From Streptomyces sp. Q6 (GTDB taxonomy: Bacteria > Actinomycetota > Actinomycetes > Streptomycetales > Streptomycetaceae), in NCBI RefSeq assembly GCF_036967205.1, contig NZ_CP146022.1, positions 2,418,001 through 2,482,000 of the forward strand: a stretch of DNA of 64,000 nucleotides, in the 5' to 3' direction. The notes under the pieces were generated by a model that saw only the letters and a program-made list of their open reading frames with translations, had not been told where the DNA came from and searched no databases. Both the position numbers and the translations under genes were made by a program. This document shows, in pieces, positions 16,999 through 25,504 of the stretch; position 1 is the stretch's first letter; every line of letters starts with the position of its first letter.

Positions 16999-19269
16999 AT
17001 GCCCACATCTGAGCCCGCCACACCCATCACCGTCTTGTGGGGTAAACAGCAGGTCGAAGTGTCAACCGTTGACAGCGAACTGCCAGGAACGTCCGTCGTG
17101 GACGACCGAATTAAGCTCGTCAAGGCAGGATTGAACACACCGCTGGCCTCGCTGCCCGAGGACGCCTGGCACGCGGTGGCCCGGGCCACCGTGACGCCCG
17201 ACACCGTCGCGCTCCAGTTGCGCGAGTCACAGAGCGACCGCACCAGCCTGCTCCTTGAAGAGCACGTCGACGCAGCCACCCTGCGGTCGGTGCACACTCG
17301 GGTCTGGCTGTCTGAGCTGTTCCCCGCCATTCAGCCGCGTACGGGCCAAGAACTCCTAGCTGTCGAGGACCCTCAGATTCAAGGCATGGCCGAGGACGGG
17401 AAGCCGCAGGCGATTCTGCGCTACCGCTACCAAAGCCTCAGGCATCTCAGGGACCATGTCTGGCAGACCATCTCGGCCACCCTGCACCGAAACTCCTACG
17501 CGGAATCGATCCTTGCCAGGCGGGTGACGCGCGCCCTGATCGTGCACCCGATCATCTACGATTTCGACGACGGTACGGAGTCGGTCTGCGCCCTTGTTGC
17601 CCGCGACGGCATTACGCGTCTGGCCAGTGCATGGAAGGTTCTGGCCGGTCCCGACAGCGATCCAGAGGCGGTCGCCGACCTGGCCGTGGAAACTCTCCTT
17701 GCCCAGCATCAGCCCTCTGCGAGCGAACCCGCCAAGCCGCTCACTCGGCGCATGGCACAGGCTCGGAAGACCCGGCGCGAGGGGTTGCGCGAGGAGTTCA
17801 CTAAGGAGATGGCCAAAGGCAAGACGGACGAGGCACCGACCCTGCGCGCTATCCAGATCGCCCAGACCTACCTCGTCCCAGCACAGGTAACGGTCGGTGC
17901 CCAGGCACACGAACGCGCCTCACTGAACGCTGACGATGCGTTCGACGACGCGCTGCGGTCCATCCTCGCGTCAGTCCATGTCGAGTTCAGGCCGTGGGAT
18001 GACGCCGCCAAGAACGTCGAGGTCGCCAGTCGAGCGCTGAAGCGCGTCCTCCACGATCGTTCGGGCGACAGTCGGAACGGGGGTGGACTGCACGCGGTCT
18101 ACGAACTGGCCGTCGGACGCCGCCGCGCGTCAGACACGCCTCAGGTGTACGGGGACGAAAGTATCCCCGGTGTTGGCTTGTGGCGTGCTGTCCTGCTGCT
18201 GCACACCCTGACCCGTCCAGTCATTTTCGAGGAGCTGAGAAGCCGGGCCAAGGAGATCAAGGGTGACCGCAGGATGACCGACAAGGGGTACGCCGGCCTG
18301 CTCGGCCCGATCATCGACCATCCCTGGCGATCCACCAAGAAGTCAGCTGCCCAGCAGGCCCGCAACGCCTGGAGCAATGGAGGCGTCCTCTTCAAGGAGG
18401 TGCTTGAGGATGGCTGGGCTCCCATGGTGACCGACGACTTCGCCACGCTGGTCGAGCCCGCACTCAAGGGCAGTCGCGATGCCCGCCTGACCCTCGCGCT
18501 AGCGGGTGGTACGGCCTTGATCGCCGACAAGCTGCTGACCAGGAACGTGGGTTCCGCTGTGAGCTTGACCCGGGCACCGGGCAAGGTCCCCTTCCGTGGA
18601 GACACACACAAGATCGTCGAAGGGTTGGCCCAGCCGGGCAACGAGCTCGGTTTCTGGACACTGGCATTGGCGGCCCAACGCTTCGAGGACAGCAGGCTGC
18701 CCCGTAACTCGGGCACCAAGCAACAGCTCGGTCTACCCAACGGCCAGGGCACCGAGGCAGAGGGCGATTACCAGCACATCGTGGTCGACCTAGAGACGCA
18801 TGACCGCCTCCTCCGGGAGGGCGGCGAGCCGGTCATGCTCTTGGAGTGGGACGTCGTAGTTGCCTCAGACCAGGAGCGCGCCCGCCAGATGCTCGGGCCG
18901 TCGACCTCCACGCAGTCGGACGGAGATACCCCCGAGGGCGCGAACGCGAACGGCGGCTCAGCAGCTCCCACCCCGCTGACAGAGGGGGATGAGACAGAGG
19001 GCCTCGGCGAGGTTTCGGACTCGGTCCCGGATGCGGAGAAGCCGGTCGGGCAGCAGCTCCAGGACAAACTGCGCTCGCTCACCAACTATCTGGCTGATGC
19101 CAAGACCTGCCTCGACGAGCTGGAGACGCTCGGTCAGGCTGTGACCTTCCCACCGCTGCTCGGCACCTCCGACCGCTGGAAGGAGCTGCGCGAGACCGCC
19201 CTCCACATCCTCAACGTGATCCAGAACCACGAGGGCGACTACGACGTGGAACGGACCGAGGACCGCTAA
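16999..19269 (+). CDS. Large protein of unknown function, island cargo (757 aa)
   Basis: ATG 16999 is preceded by GAGGAGGGG at good spacing; an upstream in-frame ATG at 16837 overlaps the DUF3800 end and is less likely. No family was recognised. A mid-N-terminal segment (RALIVHPIIYDFDDGTESV, then ARDGITRLASAWKVL, about residues 191-226) is reminiscent of the DGxxR core of ParB/DndB-like domains, offered only as a hint. The middle is basic and helical, and the C-terminus is acidic with a final helical segment. There is no signal peptide or membrane helix. The 3' end is about 190 bp from the right attachment site. Confidence 0.8.
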   Translation: MPTSEPATPITVLWGKQQVEVSTVDSELPGTSVVDDRIKLVKAGLNTPLASLPEDAWHAVARATVTPDTVALQLRESQSDRTSLLLEEHVDAATLRSVHTRVWLSELFPAIQPRTGQELLAVEDPQIQGMAEDGKPQAILRYRYQSLRHLRDHVWQTISATLHRNSYAESILARRVTRALIVHPIIYDFDDGTESVCALVARDGITRLASAWKVLAGPDSDPEAVADLAVETLLAQHQPSASEPAKPLTRRMAQARKTRREGLREEFTKEMAKGKTDEAPTLRAIQIAQTYLVPAQVTVGAQAHERASLNADDAFDDALRSILASVHVEFRPWDDAAKNVEVASRALKRVLHDRSGDSRNGGGLHAVYELAVGRRRASDTPQVYGDESIPGVGLWRAVLLLHTLTRPVIFEELRSRAKEIKGDRRMTDKGYAGLLGPIIDHPWRSTKKSAAQQARNAWSNGGVLFKEVLEDGWAPMVTDDFATLVEPALKGSRDARLTLALAGGTALIADKLLTRNVGSAVSLTRAPGKVPFRGDTHKIVEGLAQPGNELGFWTLALAAQRFEDSRLPRNSGTKQQLGLPNGQGTEAEGDYQHIVVDLETHDRLLREGGEPVMLLEWDVVVASDQERARQMLGPSTSTQSDGDTPEGANANGGSAAPTPLTEGDETEGLGEVSDSVPDAEKPVGQQLQDKLRSLTNYLADAKTCLDELETLGQAVTFPPLLGTSDRWKELRETALHILNVIQNHEGDYDVERTEDR

Positions 19270-19400
19270 CGCATGACGGAAAGTCGCATGCCCCTCCACT
19301 GGTCAAATCGCTGCGGCACGGCAATGGTCGAGATATCTGTCATGCCGTGTTCGCGTCAGCGACTCAGAAGAGCACGACCAGAAGAGATAGTGGCACCGTG

Positions 19401-19420
19401 TGCACCACATGTGCACCGGC
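19401..19420 (+). repeat. Putative integrase arm-type site, right end
   Basis: GTGCACCACATGTGCACCGG matches the left-end motif at 8555-8574 in 18 of 20 positions and has the same orientation. It ends 48 bases before the right core copy. Confidence 0.5.
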
Positions 19421-19462
19421 GCTGCCGTGTATCCAACAAAGTGGCAGGTCAACGCGTTTTCT

Positions 19463-19483
19463 GAGCTCTACTTCGACATCTAA
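19463..19483 (+). repeat. Island attachment-site copy (right)
   Basis: A second copy of the last 21 bases of glnA (20 of 21 identical; TACTTCGACATCTAA exact), encoding the GlnA C-terminus ELYFDI-stop without the rest of the gene. It marks the right boundary of the island. Confidence 0.85.
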
Positions 19484-19530
19484 GATCGCCGCAGGTCAGA
19501 GCGGGTTTCCGCTCGCCTGGGCCGTCTGTG

Positions 19531-19578
19531 GGCCGTCGGCCGTGTTCCTCCGTACCCGGAGGGACACGGCCGACGGCC
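19531..19578 (+). terminator. Displaced native glnA terminator
   Basis: A perfect 15-bp stem (19531-19545 with 19564-19578) and a further inner CCTCCG/CGGAGG pairing, beginning 47 bases after the right copy of the glnA stop. Its location suggests it was the original glnA terminator before the island inserted. It also lies just downstream of the convergent ANTAR gene. Confidence 0.8.
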
Positions 19579-19614
19579 TTGTGCGTGGGCGCCCGCTCGG
19601 GCTTCGAGCCGGCG

Positions 19615-20319
19615 TCAGAGGTCCAGGCTGCCCTCGGTGATGGCTCGGGCTACGTCTTCGACCTTGCGTTGGTGGGAGCGGGCGTAGTGGCGTAAGCGGT
19701 CGAAGGCCGTGGTCAGGGGGAGGCCGTGGCGGGCCGCGAGGATTCCTTTGGCCTGTTCGACGACCACGCGGCTGGTCAGGGCGTGTTGCAGTTGGCGGGC
19801 CAGGGTGCGGCTCCGGAAGACCTCGTGGGTCAGGACGAGAATGTGGCCGAACGTCTCGGCCAGGGAGCGGGCCACCGCCAGGGCGCGGGCGTCCAGGGGG
19901 TGGCCGGGGGCGCCGAGCAGGAGGAGGGCGCCGACCGGCTCGTCGTTCATGTGCAGGGGCAGGGACGCGAGGCGGCCGTAGCCCAGGTGGCGGGCCCGGG
20001 GGGTCCAGCGGGGCCAGCGGGTGGTGGCGAGGTCCACGTCGGCGAGGGCGCGGCCGTTCGTCGTGGCGTCGTGGGCGGGGCCTTCCTGCCACGCGACGGC
20101 GTCCGCGACCAGGGCGTGCAGGGCGCTGTCGGTGCCGGCGGTGTGCACCGGGAGGCCGTTCCCCGGCGCGTACTGGACGGCCGCGCCGCGTACGCCGGGG
20201 AGCGTGCCGCCGTTGCGCACCAGGGTGACGAGCAGGGCCTGGGTGTCGACCGGGTCGGTCGCCGCGTCCCGCGCCAACTGGACGAACAGCTCGGCGAGTT
20301 CCCGCTCCTGCAATGTCAC
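19615..20319 (-). CDS. GAF-ANTAR domain regulator
   Basis: A GAF-like sensor region spans about residues 20-165 (NDEPVGALLLLGAPGHPLDA). The C-terminal ANTAR RNA-binding module is HALTSRVVVEQAKGILAARH through FDRLRHYARSHQRKVEDVA. ANTAR proteins act as antiterminators by binding dual hexaloop RNA structures. 234 residues. Ligand and target RNA are not evident. Confidence 0.9.
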   Translation of the reverse strand: MTLQERELAELFVQLARDAATDPVDTQALLVTLVRNGGTLPGVRGAAVQYAPGNGLPVHTAGTDSALHALVADAVAWQEGPAHDATTNGRALADVDLATTRWPRWTPRARHLGYGRLASLPLHMNDEPVGALLLLGAPGHPLDARALAVARSLAETFGHILVLTHEVFRSRTLARQLQHALTSRVVVEQAKGILAARHGLPLTTAFDRLRHYARSHQRKVEDVARAITEGSLDL

Positions 20320-20421
20320 GGTGGGACCTCTCAGCCGAACTTCGGTGGGCCCTGGACCCTATCGCCCGTGACGTCGGCGGCGGTCCGATCTTCGGCGACG
20401 GGGCGCGAAGAGCACGGTGGG

Positions 20422-21768
20422 TCAGGTGTCCGGCGTCGCCATCAGGAGTCCCGCGGAGATCGCCGTGCGCAGGGTGGCGTGATCCCGTGCCGTCTGGTCG
20501 GCGTAGCGCAGGGCGAAGGACGCGATCGCGCGGTCGAAGGTGTCGGCGCCGCCGAGGTACGACGCGATGGCGATGCGGTCGCCGGAGCGGGCGTGGGCGC
20601 GGGAGAGTGCGGTGCCGCACAGGCGGGCGTAGGCGAGGAGTTCGTCGGGGGGCATGCACGCGACGTCCGCCGAGCCCTTCATGTCGCGCAGCTGACGCCA
20701 GTAGAAGGCGCGGCCCTGGGGGCCCGTCATCCAGCCGAGGAAGATGTCGCCGGTCGCCTGGAGGAGGCGCTGGCCGGAGACGACGCGGTGGCCGGGGTGG
20801 ATGTAGGGGCCGTGGTACGGGATGTGCTCCTCGACGACCGAGCGGGTGGCCTCCTTGATCTGGAGGAAGAGCGGGTCGTCGGCGTCGCGCCCCGCGAGCA
20901 GCACGATGAAGCAGCGGGTGCCGACGCTGCCGACGCCGACGACCTTGCGGGCGGCGTCGACGAATCGGTAGCGGTCGAGGAGGCGGCGGCGTTCCTCGGC
21001 GAGCGTGGAGCGGTAGTCGCCGAACATCTTGCGGATGGTGGCGGCGTCGGTGACGCCCGCCGGTTCCAGGAGCGGCGGGTCGTGGACGATGCGGCGGCGG
21101 CCGTCGGGGGTGGTCTCGGTGAGCTTGCCGAGGGCGTGCAGGCTGGTGCGGCGGGTGGCCTGCGCGAGGGTGTGCTCGACGCGGCGGCGGTGGCGCCCGG
21201 ATCTGACCAGGGGCAGCAGGGCGTGCGCGTCGATGCGCTCGTACCAGACGGCCAGTTCGCCGAGGCCGGCCAGGCGCCGCATGTTCGTCCGGTACGCGGT
21301 GACGGACGCGCGCGCCGCGTGGTGGGCCTGCTTGTCGGAGTGGCCGTTGTCGCGCGCGGCGACGGCGATCGAGGCGGCGAGGCGTTTGACGTCCCATTCG
21401 AAGGGCCCGGGGTGCGTCTCGTCGAAGTCGTTGAGGTCGAAGACGAGCGCGCGCTCGGGTGAGGCGAACAGGCCGAAGTTCAACAGGTGCGCGTCGCCGC
21501 AGAGTTGGACGCTCAGGCCGGTGTGTGTGGTCGCGGCGAGATCGCCGGCCATGACGGCGGCGGAGCCGCGCAGGAACGCGAACGGGCTCGCCGCCATCCG
21601 CCCGTACCGGATCGGCAGCAGGTCCTGGAGCCGGTCGGTGCCCTGCCGCTCCAGGACGACGACCGGGTCGGGGCGGTCCGCGCCCGGTATCCAGGGGGCG
21701 TGCGAGGAGCGGGGGGCGTGCTTGCGGGCGCGTTTGCCCTGGGCGGCGCGTTCGGCGGGGCTGCTCAT
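20422..21768 (-). CDS. DUF2252 family protein
   Basis: 448 residues with family motifs SPFAFLRGSAAVMAGDLA, VQLCGDAHLLNFGLFASPER, FDLNDFDETHPGPFEWDVKR and ARKVVGVGSVGTRCFIVLL. The GDxHxxNFG pattern resembles the catalytic region of aminoglycoside-phosphotransferase-like kinases, so a kinase-fold enzyme is likely. The lipoprotein gene lies just upstream on the same strand with a 16-base gap. Confidence 0.9.
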   Translation of the reverse strand: MSSPAERAAQGKRARKHAPRSSHAPWIPGADRPDPVVVLERQGTDRLQDLLPIRYGRMAASPFAFLRGSAAVMAGDLAATTHTGLSVQLCGDAHLLNFGLFASPERALVFDLNDFDETHPGPFEWDVKRLAASIAVAARDNGHSDKQAHHAARASVTAYRTNMRRLAGLGELAVWYERIDAHALLPLVRSGRHRRRVEHTLAQATRRTSLHALGKLTETTPDGRRRIVHDPPLLEPAGVTDAATIRKMFGDYRSTLAEERRRLLDRYRFVDAARKVVGVGSVGTRCFIVLLAGRDADDPLFLQIKEATRSVVEEHIPYHGPYIHPGHRVVSGQRLLQATGDIFLGWMTGPQGRAFYWRQLRDMKGSADVACMPPDELLAYARLCGTALSRAHARSGDRIAIASYLGGADTFDRAIASFALRYADQTARDHATLRTAISAGLLMATPDT

Positions 21769-21784
21769 GGCGTCGCCCCGCCGA

Positions 21785-22288
21785 TCAGTAGCGCATGGCG
21801 CGGGAGACGTCGGCGGTGACGTCTCCGTCGAGGGAGCGGTTGCTGGTGGCCTTCGCGTCCTTCGACGTGTCGGCGTCGACGTCGGAGACGGTGAGGACGA
21901 CGGTGTCGAGGAGGTTGCCGCCGCTGTCGCGGAAGTCGACCTGGACCGCGAACGACTTCTGGGACGAGGCGCTGTTGGTGACGGTGACCGGGACGGTGGC
22001 GCGGCCGCCGTCCTCGCCCACGTCGCCGAGCTTCACGTCGCTCTTGGCGTCGACGCCGCCCTTGATGTCGTCGAACTTCTCCTGCGCCTTCGCGGTCGCG
22101 GACGCCACCACGTCGGAGGCCTTGGAAGCGGCCGACGAGGCGGCGGAGACCGCCTTCGACGCCGCGTCGGAGGGGCTGGTGTCGCTGTCGGAGCAGCCCG
22201 CCACACCGACGGCGAGCGCCGCGACGAGCGCGGCCGCGCCCACCGTTCGTCCTGTTCGTACGCGCCGCATGCCACCCGTGCCCGCCAT
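21785..22288 (-). CDS. Secreted lipoprotein with FxLYD-like domain
   Basis: A signal peptide ends in the lipobox VAGC (cysteine after LAVGVAG), then a serine/alanine-rich linker. The beta-rich domain (RATVPVTVTNSASSQKSFAV, QVDFRDSGGNLLDTVVLTV) resembles extracellular FxLYD/DUF4352-type domains. The start at ATG 22288 is set by GGAGGTG six bases upstream; longer versions lack a ribosome site. Probably membrane-anchored outside the cell. Function unknown. Confidence 0.75.
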   Translation of the reverse strand: MAGTGGMRRVRTGRTVGAAALVAALAVGVAGCSDSDTSPSDAASKAVSAASSAASKASDVVASATAKAQEKFDDIKGGVDAKSDVKLGDVGEDGGRATVPVTVTNSASSQKSFAVQVDFRDSGGNLLDTVVLTVSDVDADTSKDAKATSNRSLDGDVTADVSRAMRY

Positions 22289-22401
22289 CCGAAACACCTC
22301 CGCTCGACCCGCCACTGCCGGTCGCCCCAGTCAACGGTGCGCCGCCGGGGGGCCGCATGCCCAGTACGGCAAACAGGTGACGCGGCACACGGTCCGGCAG
22401 G

Positions 22402-23604
22402 ATGTGCCGCATGGGTGGCATGAGGCACATCGGCGACGAGGAACGGCGCGTGCGGCTCGCGCTCGCGCACCGGCTGGCTCCGCGGGCGCGGGCGGGCGGC
22501 GCGGAGGAGGTGGCCCGGTCCCTGGTGGCGCTGCACGGCACGGACCCGGCCACGGTGTACCTGGCGGTGGGCGCGCGGCTCACCGATCCCGGGGCGACGG
22601 TCGCGGACGTGGAGCGCGCGCTGTACGAGGACCAAACGCTCGTACGGATGCACGGCATGCGGCACACCGTGTTCGTGTTCCCCACCGAGCTGGCGGCGAC
22701 GGTGCACGCGTCGACCGGGCTCGCCGTCGCCGCGAAGGCGCGGGCCGCGCTGGTCAAGGACCTGGCCACCGGCAGCGGCGGGCGGCTCACGGCGGAGTGG
22801 CTGACGGACGTCGAGGCGTCGGCGCTCCGTGCGCTCCAGCGGCGCGGGCAGGCCACGGTGTCCGAACTCGTGCGGGACGAACCCCGGCTGCGCGAGCAGT
22901 TCACGTACGGCAGGGGGAAGAGTTACGAGGCCGAGCAGACGGTGTCGTCGCGGCTGATGCGGGTGCTGGGCGTGGAGGGGCGGGTGGTGCGCGGGCGGCC
23001 GCTCGGGTCGTGGACGTCGACGCGGTTCCGCTGGGCGGTGATGCCGCCGCATCCCGAACTCCCGGTGGCGGCGGCCCAGTCGGATCTGCTGCGGCGCTGG
23101 CTCGCGGTGTGCGGTCCCGCGACGGAGGCCGACCTGAAGTGGTGGACGGGGTGGAAGGTCACGGAGGTCCGGCGGGCGCTGGGCGCGGTGGGGGCCGTGG
23201 AGGTGTCGTTGGACGGCGGCGGGGCCGTCGGGTATGTCCTGCCGGATCAACTCGACGCGCCTGAAGGGGACTTCGAGCCCTTCGCGGCGCTGCTGCCCGG
23301 CCTCGATCCGACCGCGATGGGCTGGCAGGAGCGGGACTGGTACTGCCCGCCCGAGTTGCGCCCCGACCTGTTCGACCGGAGCGGGAACATCGGGCCGACC
23401 GTGTGGTGGGGCGGGCGGATCGTGGGCGGGTGGGGTCAGCGGGCCGACGGCGCGGTGGTGTGGCGGTTGCTGGACACCTCGGGCGGGGCGGCGGCGCGGC
23501 GGGCGGTCACGGAGGAGGCGGCCCGGCTCACGTCCTGGCTGGACGGGGTCCGGGTGACGCCGCGGTTCCGTACACCGCTGGAGCGGGAGCTGGCGGAAGG
23601 GTAG
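22402..23604 (+). CDS. Winged-helix DNA-binding domain protein (YcaQ/HTH_42 family)
   Basis: About 400 residues of the HTH_42 (former DUF1006) family. Visible segments are SLVALHGTDPATVYLAVGAR, MHGMRHTVFVFPTELA and PGLDPTAMGWQERDWYCPPE. Relatives include AlkX/YcaQ-type DNA glycosylases that act on interstrand crosslinks and lesions; the exact activity here is not clear. Three ATGs (22402, 22411, 22420) are possible starts. Confidence 0.85.
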   Translation: MCRMGGMRHIGDEERRVRLALAHRLAPRARAGGAEEVARSLVALHGTDPATVYLAVGARLTDPGATVADVERALYEDQTLVRMHGMRHTVFVFPTELAATVHASTGLAVAAKARAALVKDLATGSGGRLTAEWLTDVEASALRALQRRGQATVSELVRDEPRLREQFTYGRGKSYEAEQTVSSRLMRVLGVEGRVVRGRPLGSWTSTRFRWAVMPPHPELPVAAAQSDLLRRWLAVCGPATEADLKWWTGWKVTEVRRALGAVGAVEVSLDGGGAVGYVLPDQLDAPEGDFEPFAALLPGLDPTAMGWQERDWYCPPELRPDLFDRSGNIGPTVWWGGRIVGGWGQRADGAVVWRLLDTSGGAAARRAVTEEAARLTSWLDGVRVTPRFRTPLERELAEG

Positions 23605-23672
23605 GAGCGGTTCGGACGCGTCGGCCACCGCGGGGCCGACGCGGGCCGCCGGGAGTACTCGGCGACGCACCA

Positions 23673-23699
23673 CCGGCGGCCGGGACCTCCGGCCGCCGG
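23673..23699. terminator. Hairpin between convergent genes
   Basis: An 11-bp perfect GC stem (23673-23683 with 23689-23699) with loop GACCT, between the winged-helix gene and the convergent small gene. Confidence 0.65.
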
Positions 23700-23718
23700 G
23701 AGCGGAGCAAGGGATCCG

Positions 23719-23994
23719 TCAGCGGCTGTACCGCATCAGTGCCCGCACCATGTGACACGTCGTGTCCGACGGCGGATGGATGCCGACGAGCTCGGCCGTG
23801 GAGCGGATCCTTCGGTTGGTGGCCTGGTCGGGCAGGTAGACGCCGGAGTCGAGCAGGGCTATCGCGAGGCGCATCGCCTTGAGCCGGCGATTGTGCGTGA
23901 TGTACCAGTCGCGGGGGCGCCCCGCGGGGAGCGCCCTCTTCTCCAGTGGGGTGTACGGCAGATCGATCAGCATCGGCGCGGCGGCAGCGGGCAC
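23719..23994 (-). CDS. Conserved hypothetical protein (about 91 aa)
   Basis: A compact protein (LIDLPYTPLEKRALPAGRPR, YITHNRRLKAMRLAIALLD, STAELVGIHPPSDTTCHMV) with no recognised domain. AGGAGG directly abuts an ATG at 24000, leaving no spacing, whereas GTG 23994 is six bases further in, so GTG is preferred. The upstream 24001-24070 is comparatively AT-rich and probably holds its promoter. Confidence 0.6.
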   Translation of the reverse strand: MPAAAAPMLIDLPYTPLEKRALPAGRPRDWYITHNRRLKAMRLAIALLDSGVYLPDQATNRRIRSTAELVGIHPPSDTTCHMVRALMRYSR

Positions 23995-24145
23995 AGGCAT
24001 CCTCCTGTCGCGAGATCGAGAGCCCCCGAAGCTCTCGAACACTGCTTCTATTCTACTGCCGCCCACTGACAAAAGCCGCTGGCCAAGGCCCAGTTGAGGG
24101 CTCGCCAAAGGCGTCCCGCGAAGCGCCTCGCGTACCGTTGGCCCC

Positions 24146-24541
24146 ATGGAGATCTGGATCAACCCGGCCTGTTCGAAGTGCCGCGGCGCGCTCACCCTGC
24201 TCGACGCGGAGGGCGCCGACTACACGGTGCGCCGCTACCTGGAGGACGTGCCGGACCCCGACGAGATCCGGGCCGTGCTCGACCGGCTCGGGCTCGAACC
24301 GTGGGACATCACCCGCACCCAGGAGGCCGACGCGAAGGAGCTCGGCGTGAAGGGGTGGGCGCGGGACGCGGACAGCCGCGAGCGGTGGATCGAGGCCCTC
24401 GCCGCGCACCCGAAGCTGATCCAGCGCCCCCTCATCACGGCCGACGACGGCACGGCCGTGGTGGGCCGCACCGAAGAGGCCGTACGGGACGCCCTCCAGC
24501 GGCGCGGCCCGGGAGCACCACGTACATCAACTCCCGTGTGA
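24146..24541 (+). CDS. ArsC/Spx-family thioredoxin-fold protein
   Basis: 131 residues starting MEIWINPACSKCRGALTLLD, with the CxxC of the ArsC family, then YLEDVPDPDEIRAVLDRLG and the IQRPLITADDGTAVVGRT segment typical of arsenate-reductase-like proteins. With no ars genes nearby, an arsenate reductase role is uncertain; a redox or stress role is equally possible. Confidence 0.88.
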   Translation: MEIWINPACSKCRGALTLLDAEGADYTVRRYLEDVPDPDEIRAVLDRLGLEPWDITRTQEADAKELGVKGWARDADSRERWIEALAAHPKLIQRPLITADDGTAVVGRTEEAVRDALQRRGPGAPRTSTPV

Positions 24542-24644
24542 CACACGTTACTTGAGCGACAGGTGCGGTCCTTGAGCGCGCAGGGCCGGCCACGCGTACG
24601 TAACGGCGTGCGCAGCAACGTTCGTCTCATGACAGGAGGCGCGC

Positions 24645-25334
24645 ATGTCACGCAGGAGGACACTCGGCCCGCAGAAGCGGCTCGTCCTGACCGCGGCCGC
24701 GGCGGTGATCGCGGGCGGCGGGGCGTTCGCGCTCGCCGCGAGCAGTGACGCGGCACAGGTCGACCAGGGCGGCGCGAGCGCGGTGGTGTGCGACGGGCTC
24801 GCCACCGCGCTCGCCAACAACCAGAAGTTCATCGACGGGCAGAAGGCCGCGCCGGACGCCCAGTCGGCGGCACGGATCGCCAACCGGGAGGCGGTGATCG
24901 CCGAGATCCGGCGGAAGCAGGCGGCCTCCGGGTGCGAGACGGAGGCGACCGCCACGGCGTCCCCGGACCCGTCCGTCACCGCCGCCACCTCTCCCCCGGC
25001 CTCTCCCCCGACCTCGGCCTCCGCCTCCGCTTCGGCCCCCGCCGAGGCTCCCCCCGAGGCTTCCTCCGGCGCTTCCGCCGGGGCCGGTGAGCAGGTCTGT
25101 GTCGGATCCACCGTCACCCTCTCCGGCGAGGGCGGCGCGCCCGCCGCGTCCAGCGGTCAGTTCCCCGTCGGGACCCGGCTCAAGGTCACGAACCTGGACA
25201 ACGACAAGTCCACGACCGTCGAGGTCACCTCCGCGTCCGGCTCCTGCGCGCTGCTCAACAACGCCGCCTTCGAGCAGGTCCGCGAGCCCGGCAAGTTCCT
25301 CATCCGCAACGCCCGCATCGAGAAGGTGTCATGA
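24645..25334 (+). CDS. Exported protein with RlpA-like double-psi beta-barrel C-terminus
   Basis: A basic N-terminus and hydrophobic segment (KRLVLTAAAAVIAGGGAFALA) form a signal peptide. A helical stretch follows, then a long proline/serine/alanine linker (about 105-140). The C-terminal domain (FPVGTRLKVTNLDNDKSTTV, then CALLNNAAFEQV) resembles the RlpA/expansin double-psi barrel. Probably cell-wall associated. 229 residues, with GGAGG before the ATG. Confidence 0.75.
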   Translation: MSRRRTLGPQKRLVLTAAAAVIAGGGAFALAASSDAAQVDQGGASAVVCDGLATALANNQKFIDGQKAAPDAQSAARIANREAVIAEIRRKQAASGCETEATATASPDPSVTAATSPPASPPTSASASASAPAEAPPEASSGASAGAGEQVCVGSTVTLSGEGGAPAASSGQFPVGTRLKVTNLDNDKSTTVEVTSASGSCALLNNAAFEQVREPGKFLIRNARIEKVS

Positions 25335-25412
25335 CAGTGACGTAGGACACCCTCCTGTTCGAAACCCATCGCATACGAGTTCACGGGCCCCGTCCCACCA
25401 CGGGCGCCTCCG

Positions 25413-25461
25413 GTAACACGGGGTTCACAAACGGGCAACGGCCGGGAAATCGCCTGTTGAC
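25413..25461 (+). promoter_or_regulatory. GlnR operator upstream of glnII
   Basis: Boxes GTAAC, TTCAC, GCAAC, GAAAT, TTGAC follow each other with exact six-base spacers, and the inner ones match the known glnII GlnR arrangement in S. coelicolor. The array ends 43 bases before the start codon. GlnR activation under nitrogen limitation is inferred. Confidence 0.8.
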
Positions 25462-25504
25462 AGGCTGCCCGGCAGATAAAGACCCGTGACTGAGGATGTG
25501 GCCC

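Larger units (their letters stand above)
8451..19483. mobile_element. Integrated genomic island at the glnA 3' end (defence/conflict cargo)
   Basis: About 11 kb is bounded by the duplicated glnA tail. Inside are a reverse transcriptase-SLATT pair, an XRE-Nudix pair, a truncated tyrosine integrase, an EACC1-caspase pair, a DUF3800 gene and a large orphan gene. Codon use is visibly less GC-extreme than in flanking genes. The native glnA terminator appears to resume right after the right copy. No intact recombinase, replication or transfer gene was found, so the element is probably fixed or depends on help in trans. The XRE-Nudix-integrase content resembles actinomycete integrative conjugative elements, whose Pif protein is a Nudix hydrolase. 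Confidence 0.85.
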
